Shown: positions 43,313 through 52,760, counted from the stretch's first letter. The stretch is 64,000 bases of DNA from CAVWCQ01 sp963753545 (GCA_963753545.1 CAVWCQ010000008.1:248001-312000); one strand, 5' to 3'. Program-made: numbers and translations. Notes: a model not told the origin generated them from the sequence alone.

Positions 43313-43479
43313 AGGGCAGAACGAGAGACAAGATATTTCACTGCGGAGCTAGCCATGCCGCTGGGCGCGGCACAACAACGGGATGAAAATAGCGTAAACC
43401 CAGGTTTGAACCTGGGCGCAAAAACCGCAAAGAACACGCTGCATCAAACAGAGGATATCCCCCTTCCTATAGGCCCTGT

Positions 43480-43485
43480 TATAAT
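43480..43485 (+). promoter_or_regulatory. -10 box before uppP
   Basis: TATAAT; no convincing -35 at 16-18 bp. It is 45 bases before the start of uppP. Confidence 0.4.
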
Positions 43486-43529
43486 GGCGCATAGGTTCTT
43501 GTATTTCTCCTCGTCTGGAGATGACTCCT

Positions 43530-44336
43530 ATGCCTGACTGGTTAGCCGCGATTATCCTGGGCCTTGTTGAAGGAATCACCGAATTTCTCCCCATCTCCTC
43601 CACCGGACACCTGATTATCGCCGGACGTATCATCGGATTTGAAGGGGACCGCGCCTCAACGTTCGAGATTTTCATCCAGCTTGGTGCGATCCTGGCGGTT
43701 GTGTTCCTCTACTGGCAGCGATTTGTGCGCTTGATCCCTACCCGGCTGAGTTTTGATGCGGATCAGGGCCTCAATGGGCTGCACGGGCTGCTGCTGCTCG
43801 CCATAACTTCCATCCCCGCGCTGGCTTTAGGCTTCGTGGGGCACGACTTTATCAAGAGCGAACTGTTCAGCCCGACAACTGTTGCGATTGGCCTGGGCGT
43901 CGGCGGCGTCGCCATTCTGTTGATCGAGCCACGCCTGCCGCGTTCGCGGATCAGCGGGCTGGACTCGATCACATGGCAGATCGCCCTGGGGATCGGCCTG
44001 TTCCAGTGCCTGGCGCTGTGGCCCGGTGTGTCGCGGGCTGCTGCCACGATTGTCGGCGCGATGATTCTCGGCGTGGAGCGCAAAACGGCTGCCGAGTATT
44101 CGTTCCTGGCGGCGGTCCCGGCCCTGTGCGCGGCGGCAGGTTACGACCTGCTGAAAAGTCTCGATGTGCTGCAAACGTCGGATATCCTGATCTTCGGCAT
44201 CGGATTCGTGGTGGCGATGATCTCGGCGTGGTTTGCCATCCGCTCGTTTATCCGCCTGCTGGGCACACACACGCTGAAGCCGTTCGGCTGGTATCGAATT
44301 GCCGTAGCGGTGGTGGTATTGGCGGTAATGGGGTAG
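43530..44336 (+). CDS. uppP: Undecaprenyl-diphosphatase UppP/BacA
   Basis: The 268-residue membrane protein carries the family signature GLVEGITEFLPISSTGHLII (residues about 10-30) and the second conserved loop around WPGVSRAAATIVGAMILGV, where the arginine and serine are catalytic. It recycles undecaprenyl pyrophosphate, the lipid carrier of peptidoglycan and glycan synthesis, and its overproduction confers bacitracin resistance. I prefer the ATG at 43530, which has GGAG at 11 bases; 43521 lies too close to it. Convergent with an FHA gene, with a hairpin between. Confidence 0.9.
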   Translation: MPDWLAAIILGLVEGITEFLPISSTGHLIIAGRIIGFEGDRASTFEIFIQLGAILAVVFLYWQRFVRLIPTRLSFDADQGLNGLHGLLLLAITSIPALALGFVGHDFIKSELFSPTTVAIGLGVGGVAILLIEPRLPRSRISGLDSITWQIALGIGLFQCLALWPGVSRAAATIVGAMILGVERKTAAEYSFLAAVPALCAAAGYDLLKSLDVLQTSDILIFGIGFVVAMISAWFAIRSFIRLLGTHTLKPFGWYRIAVAVVVLAVMG

Positions 44337-44346
44337 GAAAAATGAG

Positions 44347-44372
44347 GGCGGGTTCACACGGGCCCGCCTTTC
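44347..44372. terminator. Bidirectional terminator
   Basis: GGCGGG (44347-44352) pairs with CCCGCC (44363-44368), between convergent genes, followed by TTTCCC. Confidence 0.5.
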
Positions 44373-44375
44373 CCT

Positions 44376-45110
44376 CTAGCTCTGGATGTGGAAGGTCATC
44401 CCCGTATCGCCCACCTCAATCAGATCGCCATCCTGAAGGCGCTGGGCCATAACGCGCTGGCCGTTGATGCGCGTCCCGCGTGAACTCTGCTGATCCTGCA
44501 CAAAAAACGCACCATTGCCGAAGCGAATGAGGAAGTGGCGGCGGGATACCTTTGGATCGTAAACCTGGATATCACACACTGTTGAGCGCCCAACGAGCAT
44601 ATCCGGCTGGGTGAGCATGATCCGCTGCCCTGATATCGCCCCGCTGACGCCTTCTAACCAGGCATTCGGCAGGACGGTCCCTGCCTGTGAGGCGGGAGGG
44701 AACGGGAAGGGCGGCATGGCGGGACTGCTGCCGGACGCAGACGCGGGGGCGGGGGCCGGAGCAGTCGCCTGGACAGGTACGGGCGGCTGGATGGGAGCGC
44801 GAGCAGCGGGCGGCCCGATAGGGGGTACAACGGGTGGACCATAGTTAAAATCCGGCGGGGCGTAGGTTGGAGCCTGGGCATAACCGCGCACCCTGGGCAG
44901 CGGCTGGCGGCAGTTCAGACAGGCTGCGCTCTCCACAGGGTTCATATAACCACAGTGCGGGCATTGGACGAGGTTGCCATAGATGACAGGCCCCTGTTCC
45001 GCGCCGGATTTGTCGCGCCCACCGCGAAAATAGATCAGCAGCAGGATGGTTCCGATCACGAATGCGCCCAGACCACCAACTGCGACCAGGATTAGAATCA
45101 GCGTTTCCAT
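44376..45110 (-). CDS. Membrane-anchored zinc-ribbon FHA protein
   Basis: The 244-residue protein has one N-terminal helix (LILILVAVGGLGAFVIGTIL), a zinc ribbon (CPHCGYMNPVESAACLNC, residues about 50-67), a Pro/Ala-rich linker of about 80 residues, and a C-terminal FHA domain: LVGRSTVCDIQVYD, VSRRHFLIRF, SSRGTRINGQRV. It parallels the FHA protein at 40732-41406 but is membrane-attached. It should read phosphothreonine signals at the membrane. AAAGGGA precedes its start. The tnpB element lies 42 bases upstream. Confidence 0.85.
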   Translation of the reverse strand: METLILILVAVGGLGAFVIGTILLLIYFRGGRDKSGAEQGPVIYGNLVQCPHCGYMNPVESAACLNCRQPLPRVRGYAQAPTYAPPDFNYGPPVVPPIGPPAARAPIQPPVPVQATAPAPAPASASGSSPAMPPFPFPPASQAGTVLPNAWLEGVSGAISGQRIMLTQPDMLVGRSTVCDIQVYDPKVSRRHFLIRFGNGAFFVQDQQSSRGTRINGQRVMAQRLQDGDLIEVGDTGMTFHIQS

Positions 45111-45129
45111 CCGTGTTTCCCTTTGGTTG

Positions 45130-46380
45130 TGTGTACCGATAACGAGTGTGACTACTCCCCACGCCTAAAGGCGGGGGCTTCTATCGGACCAGGCCGAAGG
45201 CTCGTTAGTCCACGAGCCAGAATATTTAAGGCAGCATTCAAATCGCGGTCGATTCTCAGGCCGCAGTGAGGACAGTCGTGAAGACGCACAGTCAAGTCTT
45301 TGGGAACAATCGCGCCACAGCCGGAACACAGTTGGGTGGTGCCTCTAGGGTTCACGCGCAGCACGACACGCCCGGCACTCGCAGCCTTGTACGTGACGAA
45401 CTGCACGAATTGAGCCCAGGCCACATCGGCCATATTCCGGTTGAGGACCCGCTTGCCCTGAGACTGCATCTCCACAAGGTCCAGGTCTTCAAAAACCATC
45501 ACCTGATAGGCATCCACCAACTGGCGCGACACTTGATGAGCAAAGTTCGTTCGTCTGTTCGCCGCACGGCGATAGGCATGATTGAGCGCGCGCAGGACGC
45601 GGCGTCGCGCCGGGCTGTCGGTGGCATACCGTTCTTTTTGGCGCTGCAAGCGGGCAATATCAGCCGCGTCCTGTTTCATCCACCGCTGGCGCTTGATTTT
45701 TCCACCGTCCGACAGGGTGGCGAACGTCTTCAATCCGAGGTCAATGCCCACCACGTGATCGACCAGCGGCAGCGGTTCGGCTGCGACGGCACACGACAAG
45801 CAGGCGGACCAGTTGCCGACCGTATCGCGGCGGATGGTGACCGTTTTAATGGTTCCTTCAACCGGACGGTGCACTTTCACCCGCACCTGACCGATTTTGG
45901 ACAGCAAGAGCCGTTCGCCGTCCAGCCGAACGCCGTTCCCATACTGGGGATAGGTGACGCTGTCGTACCACCCACGCCCCTTAAAACGGGGGTAGCCCGG
46001 CGTCTCCCCCGCTTTGACGCGGCGGAAGAAAGCTTGAAAAGCGAGGTCAACACGCTTGCATGCGTCTTGCAGACTTTGCGAAAAGGCGTGGTTGAGGAAG
46101 GGTTGTTCGGTTTTCCAACCCGGTATCAGCTTAATCGTATCGAAGCGCGTGAGGGTTTCACCGTTCATCTCCCAGGCCTCGCGGCGAACCTCCAGGGTTG
46201 TGTTGTACACCCAGCGACAGGCGTCCAACGCGCGCAGCAACGCACTCCGCTGCGCCGCTGTGGGCAGCAGTCGATACTTGAAGGTCCGGGTAAGCATCAG
46301 CCCTCCCAACAGCACCCCCCACCGAAACTTGCGTCTTGCTGAGGTACGCCCAGGCGGTAGGGTGCGCTGGACGCAAGCAT
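45130..46380 (-). mobile_element. IS200/IS605-type element with tnpB only
   Basis: The 3' end on the minus strand has the hairpin CCCCGCC-TTTA-GGCGTGGGG (45156-45177), typical of IS605 right ends and overlapping the tnpB stop. The left end has an inverted repeat (46328-46335 with 46370-46377). No tnpA is present, so it is non-autonomous for transposition. In this group the right end is also the omega RNA scaffold, with the guide taken from the bases beyond, about 45130-45151. Exact boundaries cannot be fixed. Confidence 0.75.
45152..46297 (-). CDS. tnpB: TnpB, IS605 OrfB family RNA-guided nuclease
   Basis: The 381-residue protein starts MLTRTFKYRLLPTAAQ. RuvC residues are visible: GIDLGLKTFATL (first aspartate), VMVFEDLDLVEM (glutamate) and IDRDLNAALNIL (last aspartate). 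A zinc finger CSGCGAI...CPHCGL lies between the last two. All catalytic positions are present, so it is probably active. TnpB is guided by a transcript from the element's right end and cuts donor sites to retain the element. It is the only transposon gene seen in the window. Confidence 0.9.
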   Translation of the reverse strand: MLTRTFKYRLLPTAAQRSALLRALDACRWVYNTTLEVRREAWEMNGETLTRFDTIKLIPGWKTEQPFLNHAFSQSLQDACKRVDLAFQAFFRRVKAGETPGYPRFKGRGWYDSVTYPQYGNGVRLDGERLLLSKIGQVRVKVHRPVEGTIKTVTIRRDTVGNWSACLSCAVAAEPLPLVDHVVGIDLGLKTFATLSDGGKIKRQRWMKQDAADIARLQRQKERYATDSPARRRVLRALNHAYRRAANRRTNFAHQVSRQLVDAYQVMVFEDLDLVEMQSQGKRVLNRNMADVAWAQFVQFVTYKAASAGRVVLRVNPRGTTQLCSGCGAIVPKDLTVRLHDCPHCGLRIDRDLNAALNILARGLTSLRPGPIEAPAFRRGE

Positions 46381-46564
46381 ACCCTTCCTATCCTACCTCA
46401 TCTTTCTTTCCGATTACAAAAGGCACGCCTTCTATCCTCACCGCTAAAGCTGGACGTTTTACGGCGCTTTCGCGATAAAAGGGAGCCGCGTGTTGGGCAA
46501 CTCGCAATCGGGATAAAATATGAGTAAGGTTGGTGAACGGTGAACGATAAAGAGGCGAGTTGCG

Positions 46565-48324
46565 ATGACCGAGGACGACATTCGCAGCGGCACCACGACG
46601 CAGAGCTTTGCGCGTGGGAAGAGTTACTACGATAAAGGGGCCGTTTCCGGCACGATTCGGCGCGGGAATGAACTGGAAGGGCAGGTCCAGGGTTCTCAAT
46701 TCCAGCCGTACCGGATTCATGTCGTATTGCTGGATCAGACGGATGTGATATCAGCGACCTGCACCTGTCCATATAACTGGGGCGGCTACTGCAAGCACAT
46801 CGTCGCGGTTCTGCTGGCCTATGTGCACCAGCCGGAGTCATTCGTTGAGCGCCCTCCCTTGCCGGAGATGCTGATGGAGCGCAGCAAAGAGCAGTTGGTC
46901 GATCTGATTCGGCAGATGATCCTGCGCTACCCCGATTTGCAGACTCTCGTCGATAGACCCGTACCCGGCGCTGCTGGCGAAGCCCCTGTCGATACCGAAG
47001 CGTTCCGGCGCGAACTGCGGCAGGCTATTGATCGGTACAGTTATGACGAATGGGGCGAATCGTCGGTGGATTCAGCGATTTTTTCAATATCTGCTGCCGC
47101 CGAACGGTTTGCCAGCGCGGGCGATTGGCGGAGCGCCCGCGCGATCTACAGCGCGATTGTTGATGAGTGTCTGAATGGCAGCGACTCTCTGGGCGATGAC
47201 GAGGGCGAGTTCATCACGGCGATGGATGATGTTTTGCAGAAGTTGGCTAAATGTCTGGATCAGCCTGAAATACGCGACGATGATTCAGAGCGCCGAGCCG
47301 TCCTCAATTGTTTGATTGATGCCTATACCTGGGACGTGAAGATGGGCGGCCAGGGGCTAGGCGATGCGGTGATGCCTGAAGCGCTGATCAAATATGCCAA
47401 ACAAAGCGATGTTGCCCCTCTTCGTAAGCGCATCCAGGCGGAGCAGCACAGGGCGACGGCATCGTTTGATCGATGGGACGCGGTGGCCTATGAAAACCTC
47501 CTGATGGACCTCGATCTGATCGATAACGTCGATCCGGAAGTGACCTTACAGCGGCTGCGCGATCAGGAGTTGTTTTCCCTGCTGTTTGACAAGCTGCTGC
47601 AACTCAATCGATTTGACGAAGCGATTGCCGTTGCCGAGGAAGAACTCACCACGCCCTTCGAGCGGCTGCAAGTGGCCTATACGCTGGCGGCTGCCGGGCA
47701 GGATGACGCGGCGGTGCGGCTGGGACAAGAGACTTTAAAGAGCAAGTTCGACTATAACCTGGCTTCCTGGCTTGCAGGGCGTTATGCGGATCGCCACGAC
47801 CGCAGCGCGCCTGTTTGATCTGCGCCTGAAGATGATGGAACAAAATCCAACCGAAGCCGAGTATATTGAGCTCAAAAAAGCTGCCGAAGCGGTTGGCACG
47901 TGGGAGACGGTACGGCCCACGATCATTCACCAGCTTGAACAGAAAAAACAGTTTGAGACGCTGACGCGTGTCTATTTGCATGATCGGGATTGGGACGCCG
48001 CGTGGAGAACGTTGGACAAAGTAAACTTAACGCCTCATCCCGCCTGGATGGGAGTGCCCATGCTGGAATCTGGAGGTCGCTGAACGATCACGCGAGGCGC
48101 GCCCCAAAAAAGCCATCCCCGTGTATATCAGCCATGCCCGGCGGGAAATTGACCACCGCCATCGCGAATCCTATGCTCAGGCGGCGACCTATTTGTCCAT
48201 TGTGCGCGATCTGTACCTGGAACTGGACGAAGAAGACGCATGGTTTGATCTGATTGAGCGGCTTCGCGATGAGTTTAAGCGTCTGCGCGCCTTGCAAGAC
48301 GAGTTGAACCAGGCAGGGCTTTGA
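46565..48324 (+). pseudogene. SWIM zinc-finger protein, two frameshifts
   Basis: The N-terminal 90 residues carry the SWIM motif CTCPYNWGGYCKHIVAVLLAY (C-x-C then C-x-H), preceded by RGKSYYDKGAV. The rest is alpha-helical, TPR-like. The first frame ends at 47818 (417 residues). It continues in a second frame from TAARLFDLRLKMMEQN (break near 47797) and in a third from WNLEVAERSREARPKK (break near 48060), ending NQAGL at 48324. The repaired protein would be about 585 residues, normal for the family. SWIM domains bind DNA or protein; partner unknown. Confidence 0.75.
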
Positions 48325-48453
48325 TAGATGGAACTCCGTGCCAGAGTGGGTGTAGCTGCACATTCCTCGTAGATTGGACAACTAGAAATATAGAGTATAA
48401 TAGCTGTACAAATTTCAAGAAGAGTTATCTGAATTCCAGATGTGGGGGTGGCG

Positions 48454-48990
48454 ATGGAATCAGGCCGCAAACTGCCGATTATTTTCGAAGAGCTCAAATT
48501 CGTACTAGACACTCATATTCAGGATTTGCATCATTATCTCGACATCGAAACGGGCCACGTGCTGATGGTTGGCGAAACCACGCGCGCTCAACTTGAGACG
48601 ATTCTGCGAACGTTGGGGGATGTTCTCTCGTTAGAGATGGTCTTCGAGGCAATTCAACGGGCCGACTGCCGGGATTGGGAACGGCCCCTCCTGCGCGAGG
48701 CCGCTCAGGTCGAGTTTGGCGGGGAGACGCGTTATCTGGAAATTCCTCAAACGGAGTCCTGGTGCGTTTATCAGGATATGGTGTCTTTTATCGAGACGAT
48801 ATCGAACGACAACCTGCGTCTACAGTTGGAGGTTGCCAGCCAGGGGCAGGGGGCCTTCCGCCGCTTCAAGAATGCCCTGGCGGGTTACCCGGGAGAGCGT
48901 GCGCGCTGGTATAAATTTCACGATGAGTGTATTTGCCGCCGTGCCGAGAACTGGCTGTCGGCGGTTCATATCAAGCCGGAGTGGGTGTAG
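48454..48990 (+). CDS. UPF0158 family protein
   Basis: The 178-residue protein has the UPF0158 ending, ETRYLEIPQTESW, DMVSFIETISNDNLRLQLEV and GAFRRFKNALAGYPGERARW. This is a cytoplasmic family of unknown function. The ATG at 48454 has a GGGGGTGG site; an upstream GTG at 48442 is an alternative. A terminator follows at 49030-49060. Confidence 0.8.
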   Translation: MESGRKLPIIFEELKFVLDTHIQDLHHYLDIETGHVLMVGETTRAQLETILRTLGDVLSLEMVFEAIQRADCRDWERPLLREAAQVEFGGETRYLEIPQTESWCVYQDMVSFIETISNDNLRLQLEVASQGQGAFRRFKNALAGYPGERARWYKFHDECICRRAENWLSAVHIKPEWV

Positions 48991-49029
48991 CGGCATCATC
49001 CTGAGCATTTGAAGCTGTGAATAAAAGAA

Positions 49030-49060
49030 CCAGCGCTCGTGGCGCTGGCTCTTTGTTGTT
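49030..49060. terminator. Bidirectional terminator
   Basis: CCAGCGC (49030-49036) pairs with GCGCTGG (49042-49048), followed by CTCTTTGTTGTT; it serves the UPF0158 gene and the convergent ABC permease gene. Confidence 0.8.
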
Positions 49061-49074
49061 GAGATCAACTCATT

Positions 49075-50250
49075 TTACCCGGCGACCTGACGGCGGATCG
49101 TCTGGGAGGCGATCCAGATCAGGGCGACGACATAAGCAAGCAGGACCAGCACATGCCCGCCGATATCGATCAGGCTGTAATTCTTGATCATCACATCGCG
49201 CAGGGCATAGTTGGCGTGGGTGAGGGGCATCACCCAGGCGATAGGCTGCAACCAGCCGGGCATATCCTTGATGGACCACAGCGCGCCCGAAAGAAATATC
49301 TGCGAGACCACCACCAGCGGAATAAACTGCACAACCTGGAACTCATTGCGGGCGAATGTGCTGGCAAATATCCCCAGGTTGACGGCCATGAGAGCCAGCA
49401 GCGCTTCGACGACAAAGACGACCAGCAGATTACCGTTATAGTGAATATGCAGGCCGAGGACTGTGTAGAGCAGGACAATCAGCGCCTGGATCAGCGCGAA
49501 CAGCAGGAAGCCGAGCATGTAACCGACGATGATCTCGACCTTGCGGATCGGAGAGGCAACCAACCGTTCCAAGGTGCCCGCCGTGCGTTCGCGCAAGAAG
49601 CTGACGCTCGTGAGAATGAAGATGAACATGAAGGCAAACAGCCCGATGAGCGCCGGGGCGAGAAAATCCAGCGCGTCAAATTCCTTGCCGCCGTAGCGAT
49701 AGCTCGCGTTGAGTTGGACGGTGGGAACACTTCCGGCGCGGTTCGAGGTACTGACTCCGGCTAGCGGGCCGCTCACCCCGACGGTGCTGGCTGCGGCCTG
49801 ATCGGCGGCATGTTTGAGCAGATTTTCCAGCAGGATCGAGACCTTGGGGTTAGAGCCTTCGTATTGCACGTCGAAATGCAGTTCGCGGTTCTCCATGAAG
49901 TTCGCGGTGAAATTCTGCGGCAGCCGGATGATGGCATCGAGGTCGCCGTTTTTCATCTTTTGCTGCGCTTTGTCCATGCTCATGGTAGCGATATCCATCT
50001 GTTCGCCCAGGTTGCCCAGGCTGGTGGCTAAGTTCTGGCCCAATACCAGATCGCCACCTGTGGGCAGGGTTGCGCCTTCGTCTTCCATCACGACAGCAAC
50101 ATGCATCGCGCCCGGTTTGACGCGGACGAGCACCCCGGCGAGGCTGATCACGATCAGCGGGACAACAAAGATCAGGATGAGCGAACGGCGATCCGCCAGC
50201 ATTTGCTGGATCACACGGCGGGCAAGCATCAGGATTCGATAGAAAGACAT
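49075..50250 (-). CDS. ABC-2 type exporter permease
   Basis: The 391-residue protein has one N-terminal helix (LILIFVVPLIVISLAGVL), a large external loop (residues about 45-190) and five helices near the C-terminus with FLRERTAGTLERL (the typical ABC-2 loop) and QFIPLVVVSQIFLSGAL. This is the NodJ/YhhJ-like layout of drug or antibiotic exporters. The ATG at 50250 has GGAG upstream. It partners with the ATPase at 50265-51014; the genes overlap slightly. Controlled probably by the TetR gene upstream. Confidence 0.85.
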   Translation of the reverse strand: MSFYRILMLARRVIQQMLADRRSLILIFVVPLIVISLAGVLVRVKPGAMHVAVVMEDEGATLPTGGDLVLGQNLATSLGNLGEQMDIATMSMDKAQQKMKNGDLDAIIRLPQNFTANFMENRELHFDVQYEGSNPKVSILLENLLKHAADQAAASTVGVSGPLAGVSTSNRAGSVPTVQLNASYRYGGKEFDALDFLAPALIGLFAFMFIFILTSVSFLRERTAGTLERLVASPIRKVEIIVGYMLGFLLFALIQALIVLLYTVLGLHIHYNGNLLVVFVVEALLALMAVNLGIFASTFARNEFQVVQFIPLVVVSQIFLSGALWSIKDMPGWLQPIAWVMPLTHANYALRDVMIKNYSLIDIGGHVLVLLAYVVALIWIASQTIRRQVAG

Positions 50251-50264
50251 GGTTGGCTCCTCCA

Positions 50265-51014
50265 TCACTGCTTGACGCTAAGTTCAGCGTGGGCGCTGCG
50301 ATCAGCGTAGAGCAAAAAGGCTTCTTCGAGAGTGGATGTTCCGGCGCGCGTCAGCAGTTCTTTGGCGGACCCTTCGGCAAGCAGCACGCCATCGCGGATA
50401 AAGCCAAGACGATCACAGCGTTCAGCCTCGTCCATGACATGGCTGGACACGATCAGCGTCACGCCCTGCTCGTTCAGGCGGTGGAAGTGCTCCCAAAACT
50501 GGACGCGAAGCTGTGGATCGACGCCCACGGTGGGTTCATCCAGCATCACGACTTCGGGATGGTGAACCAGGGCGCAGGCCAGCGAAGCGCGGCGCTGCAA
50601 CCCGCCCGATAGTTCGCGGATGCGGCTGTGGGAGCGTTCCGACAGATCAACCAGTTGGATGGCCTCGTTTATGGCGGCTTTCTGGTTGTCGCGCAGGCCG
50701 GACATGCAGGCGAAGAACTGCACATTCTGATAAACGGTCAGATCTTCGTACATGGCGATAGACTGCGTCATATAACCAACGCGCGCCAGGCTTCCCTCTG
50801 CGACCGGATTCGGGGCGGAGTCCAGCACGCGCACCGACCCCTGATCCGGTTTGACCAGGCCCATAATGACACGGATCGCGGTTGTCTTCCCGGCTCCGTT
50901 GGGGCCAAGCAGCCCATACGTGATCCCCTTTTCGATTTGCAGCGACAGCCCGCGCAGCGCGTGGATGCTGCCGAAATGTTTGTGAACGTCTTGAAGTTCA
51001 ACAGCGTAGGACAT
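50265..51014 (-). CDS. ABC exporter ATP-binding protein
   Basis: The 249-residue ATPase has Walker A GPNGAGKTT (residues about 36-44), signature LSGGLQRRASLA, Walker B VVMLDEPTVGVD and the switch SSHVMDEAERCD. It powers the permease next to it, most like multidrug or antibiotic export systems. It follows the TetR gene by 62 bases on the same strand. Confidence 0.9.
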   Translation of the reverse strand: MSYAVELQDVHKHFGSIHALRGLSLQIEKGITYGLLGPNGAGKTTAIRVIMGLVKPDQGSVRVLDSAPNPVAEGSLARVGYMTQSIAMYEDLTVYQNVQFFACMSGLRDNQKAAINEAIQLVDLSERSHSRIRELSGGLQRRASLACALVHHPEVVMLDEPTVGVDPQLRVQFWEHFHRLNEQGVTLIVSSHVMDEAERCDRLGFIRDGVLLAEGSAKELLTRAGTSTLEEAFLLYADRSAHAELSVKQ

Positions 51015-51076
51015 GCTACCCTTCTTTCTGATTTGACGTTATCCCCTTCATACCGCGTTTTGCCTGTACCACTCAA

Positions 51077-51703
51077 TCATGGGTGGTCCGCATCCGGCGC
51101 GGCGATGCCATAAATCACAGCGTTGGCGATGCGGCTGGCCCATTCCTCCCGCGAGAGCAGCGCGAAGATGGGGAGCGTATCTGTTTCAACCAGCCGCTCG
51201 GTCGTAATGAAGCCGATGACCAGGCTGGCGAACAACCGCATCAACACAAATTCCTCCACCGGTTTGAGGCCGGGCAGCGACTTGAGCCGCTCCACCAGGG
51301 GGAATATCTGGGGCAGCACATGATCGCGGAGCACAGGGGCGACGGTGCGCCCTTCAAACTCCCGCAGGTCGATCTGCACCAACTGCAAAAATTCGTAGTG
51401 CTGGGTCATCATCACCATGACGTTGATCAGGACGCTGTGCATGTATTCCGGCGCGGTAGCGCCGTGCCCCGATGCTAACGCCTGGACGATTTCCTGGTAG
51501 GGGTTGTACTCCTCGATCAACGCCTCAAAAATGGCCTGCTTGGTGGCAAAGTGATTGTAGATTCCGGCGACGGCGCGGTTTCCCGCTTCGTGGGCAATGG
51601 CGCGCATACTCGTGCCGTTATAGCCCTGGCTGACGAACAGCCGCATCGCCGCTTCCAGAATGTCCTGCCGTGCCTGATCGCCTTTGGACAGCGAGTCGTT
51701 CAT
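51077..51703 (-). CDS. TetR-family regulator of the ABC exporter
   Basis: From the ATG at 51703 the 208-residue protein has a TetR HTH: ARQDILEAAMRLFVSQGYNG, TSMRAIAHEAGNRAVAGIYN, HFATKQAIFEALIEEY. The C-terminal ligand domain is all-helical and not assignable. CAGGAG precedes the start; longer frames run through the operator and are ruled out. It lies first in the exporter operon and its promoter has two palindromes (51724-51772), so it is expected to repress itself and the exporter. Confidence 0.9.
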   Translation of the reverse strand: MNDSLSKGDQARQDILEAAMRLFVSQGYNGTSMRAIAHEAGNRAVAGIYNHFATKQAIFEALIEEYNPYQEIVQALASGHGATAPEYMHSVLINVMVMMTQHYEFLQLVQIDLREFEGRTVAPVLRDHVLPQIFPLVERLKSLPGLKPVEEFVLMRLFASLVIGFITTERLVETDTLPIFALLSREEWASRIANAVIYGIAAPDADHP

Positions 51704-51723
51704 TTGCGCGCTCCTGAAGGTGT

Positions 51724-51811
51724 ACGAACGCTCGTTCATTTCGTTAGGATAAAAAAATGAACGTTCGTTCATAATCTGTTCCCAGTATAACACGGCTCAG
51801 GCGGTTGTCAA
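51724..51811 (-). promoter_or_regulatory. TetR promoter with two operators
   Basis: On the minus strand TTGACA (51806-51811), 16 bp, TATACT (51784-51789). A perfect palindrome ATGAACGTTCGTTCAT (51757-51772) and a related one (GAACG-CT-CGTTC, 51726-51737) have centres 33 bp apart, about three helical turns. Confidence 0.85.
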
Positions 51812-51830
51812 GCCCAGCCTTTTTTGGCGA

Positions 51831-51866
51831 TCAAACCGCCCCTGCTGCTAAGGGGCGGTTTTGCGT
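51831..51866. terminator. Terminator-like hairpin
   Basis: ACCGCCCC and GGGGCGGT arms separated by TGCTGCTAA, followed by TTTTGCG. It has no upstream gene on the plus strand that clearly needs it. Confidence 0.4.
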
Positions 51867-51902
51867 TAAAATGGGGTGGCGCGGTCCTGGTGGAGCAGGC
51901 TA

Positions 51903-52139
51903 ATGTTAACGTTTCTGATCATGATGCTGGCGGGGGTGATTCTGATCCTCGTGTGGATGTGGGCGCTTCGATCCGCATCCACGCCGAAAAAGAATAAACG
52001 CCACCCGGTATATTCCAGTTCTCTGGACGAGGAGCCGCCGTACCAGTCGCCGCTCGGATTGGTGGATGATCCCGACGATGAGTGGGTCGAGTGGGCGATC
52101 ATGGACGATCTGTTGAGCAGCCCCGACGATGAGTGCTGA
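51903..52139 (+). CDS. Small single-span membrane protein
   Basis: The 78-residue protein starts MLTFLIMMLAGVILILVWMW, one membrane helix, followed by a positive stretch (KKNKR) and an acidic C-terminal tail. The positive-inside rule puts the tail in the cytoplasm. ATG 51903 has GGAG upstream. No family recognised; it may be a real gene but is short. Confidence 0.55.
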   Translation: MLTFLIMMLAGVILILVWMWALRSASTPKKNKRHPVYSSSLDEEPPYQSPLGLVDDPDDEWVEWAIMDDLLSSPDDEC

Positions 52140-52166
52140 GTAGGGGCGTATGGCTATAGCCCAGCC

Positions 52167-52685
52167 CTAGAGCTCGCGCATCATGGCGACGCGGGTTGCC
52201 GCCGATGGGGCATGACTGGCTTCCAAGGCAAACACAGCGCGCAGACCGGGACTCTGCTCGCCCGGCGGGACGATCCGAAAACCGAGCCGCGCATAATAGG
52301 GCGCGTTCCAGGGGATATCGCGCTCGGTGGTCAGGGTGACGGCCCCTTTTCCGCTGGATTTAGCCCACGAACACACGGTTTCAATCAGCGCCGCGCCGAT
52401 CCCCTGGCGGTGATAATCGGGATCAACGTCTAATTCGTCAATATGCGCGCCAACATCCAGCAGCGATACCTTGATGAAGGCAATAGGGGAGTCGCTCAGA
52501 TCGGCGGCGACCCATAACTGCCCGATCCGCTGCGCTTCGGCGTGCTCCTCAACGGATAGCACATGCAGGATATCGTCATCCGAGAAGCCGTGGTCCACGA
52601 AAATGCGGGCGGCGCGGCGTTCGATCTCCGGCAGGTGCGGGACATCGGCGGGCGTGGCGAGTCGGATATGGTAGGTTCGGTTCAT
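52167..52685 (-). CDS. GNAT-family N-acetyltransferase
   Basis: The 172-residue protein has a GNAT fold: IRLATPADVPHLPEIER at the start, LWVAADLSDSPIAFIKV, then the acetyl-CoA motif VDPDYHRQGIGAALIETV (residues about 94-111) and a last strand APYYARLGFRIV. It acetylates an amine; the substrate is unknown. The ATG at 52685 has AGGAGG upstream, so the longer frame to 52832, which includes a repeat, is rejected. Confidence 0.85.
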   Translation of the reverse strand: MNRTYHIRLATPADVPHLPEIERRAARIFVDHGFSDDDILHVLSVEEHAEAQRIGQLWVAADLSDSPIAFIKVSLLDVGAHIDELDVDPDYHRQGIGAALIETVCSWAKSSGKGAVTLTTERDIPWNAPYYARLGFRIVPPGEQSPGLRAVFALEASHAPSAATRVAMMREL

Positions 52686-52710
52686 GTAGGTTCCTCCTGG
52701 TGAAAGACAA

Positions 52711-52760
52711 AAAACAATTTTACCGCAAAGAGCGCGGAGAGCGCAGAGGAAAGGCAAGAG
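52711..52760. repeat. CRK repeat
   Basis: TTTACCGCAAAGAGCGCGGA and GAGCGCAGAGGAAAGG; upstream of the acetyltransferase. Confidence 0.7.

Noticed and set aside
51704..51793. Longer TetR N-terminus
   Set aside because: It translates the operators; ATG 51703 has CAGGAG upstream.
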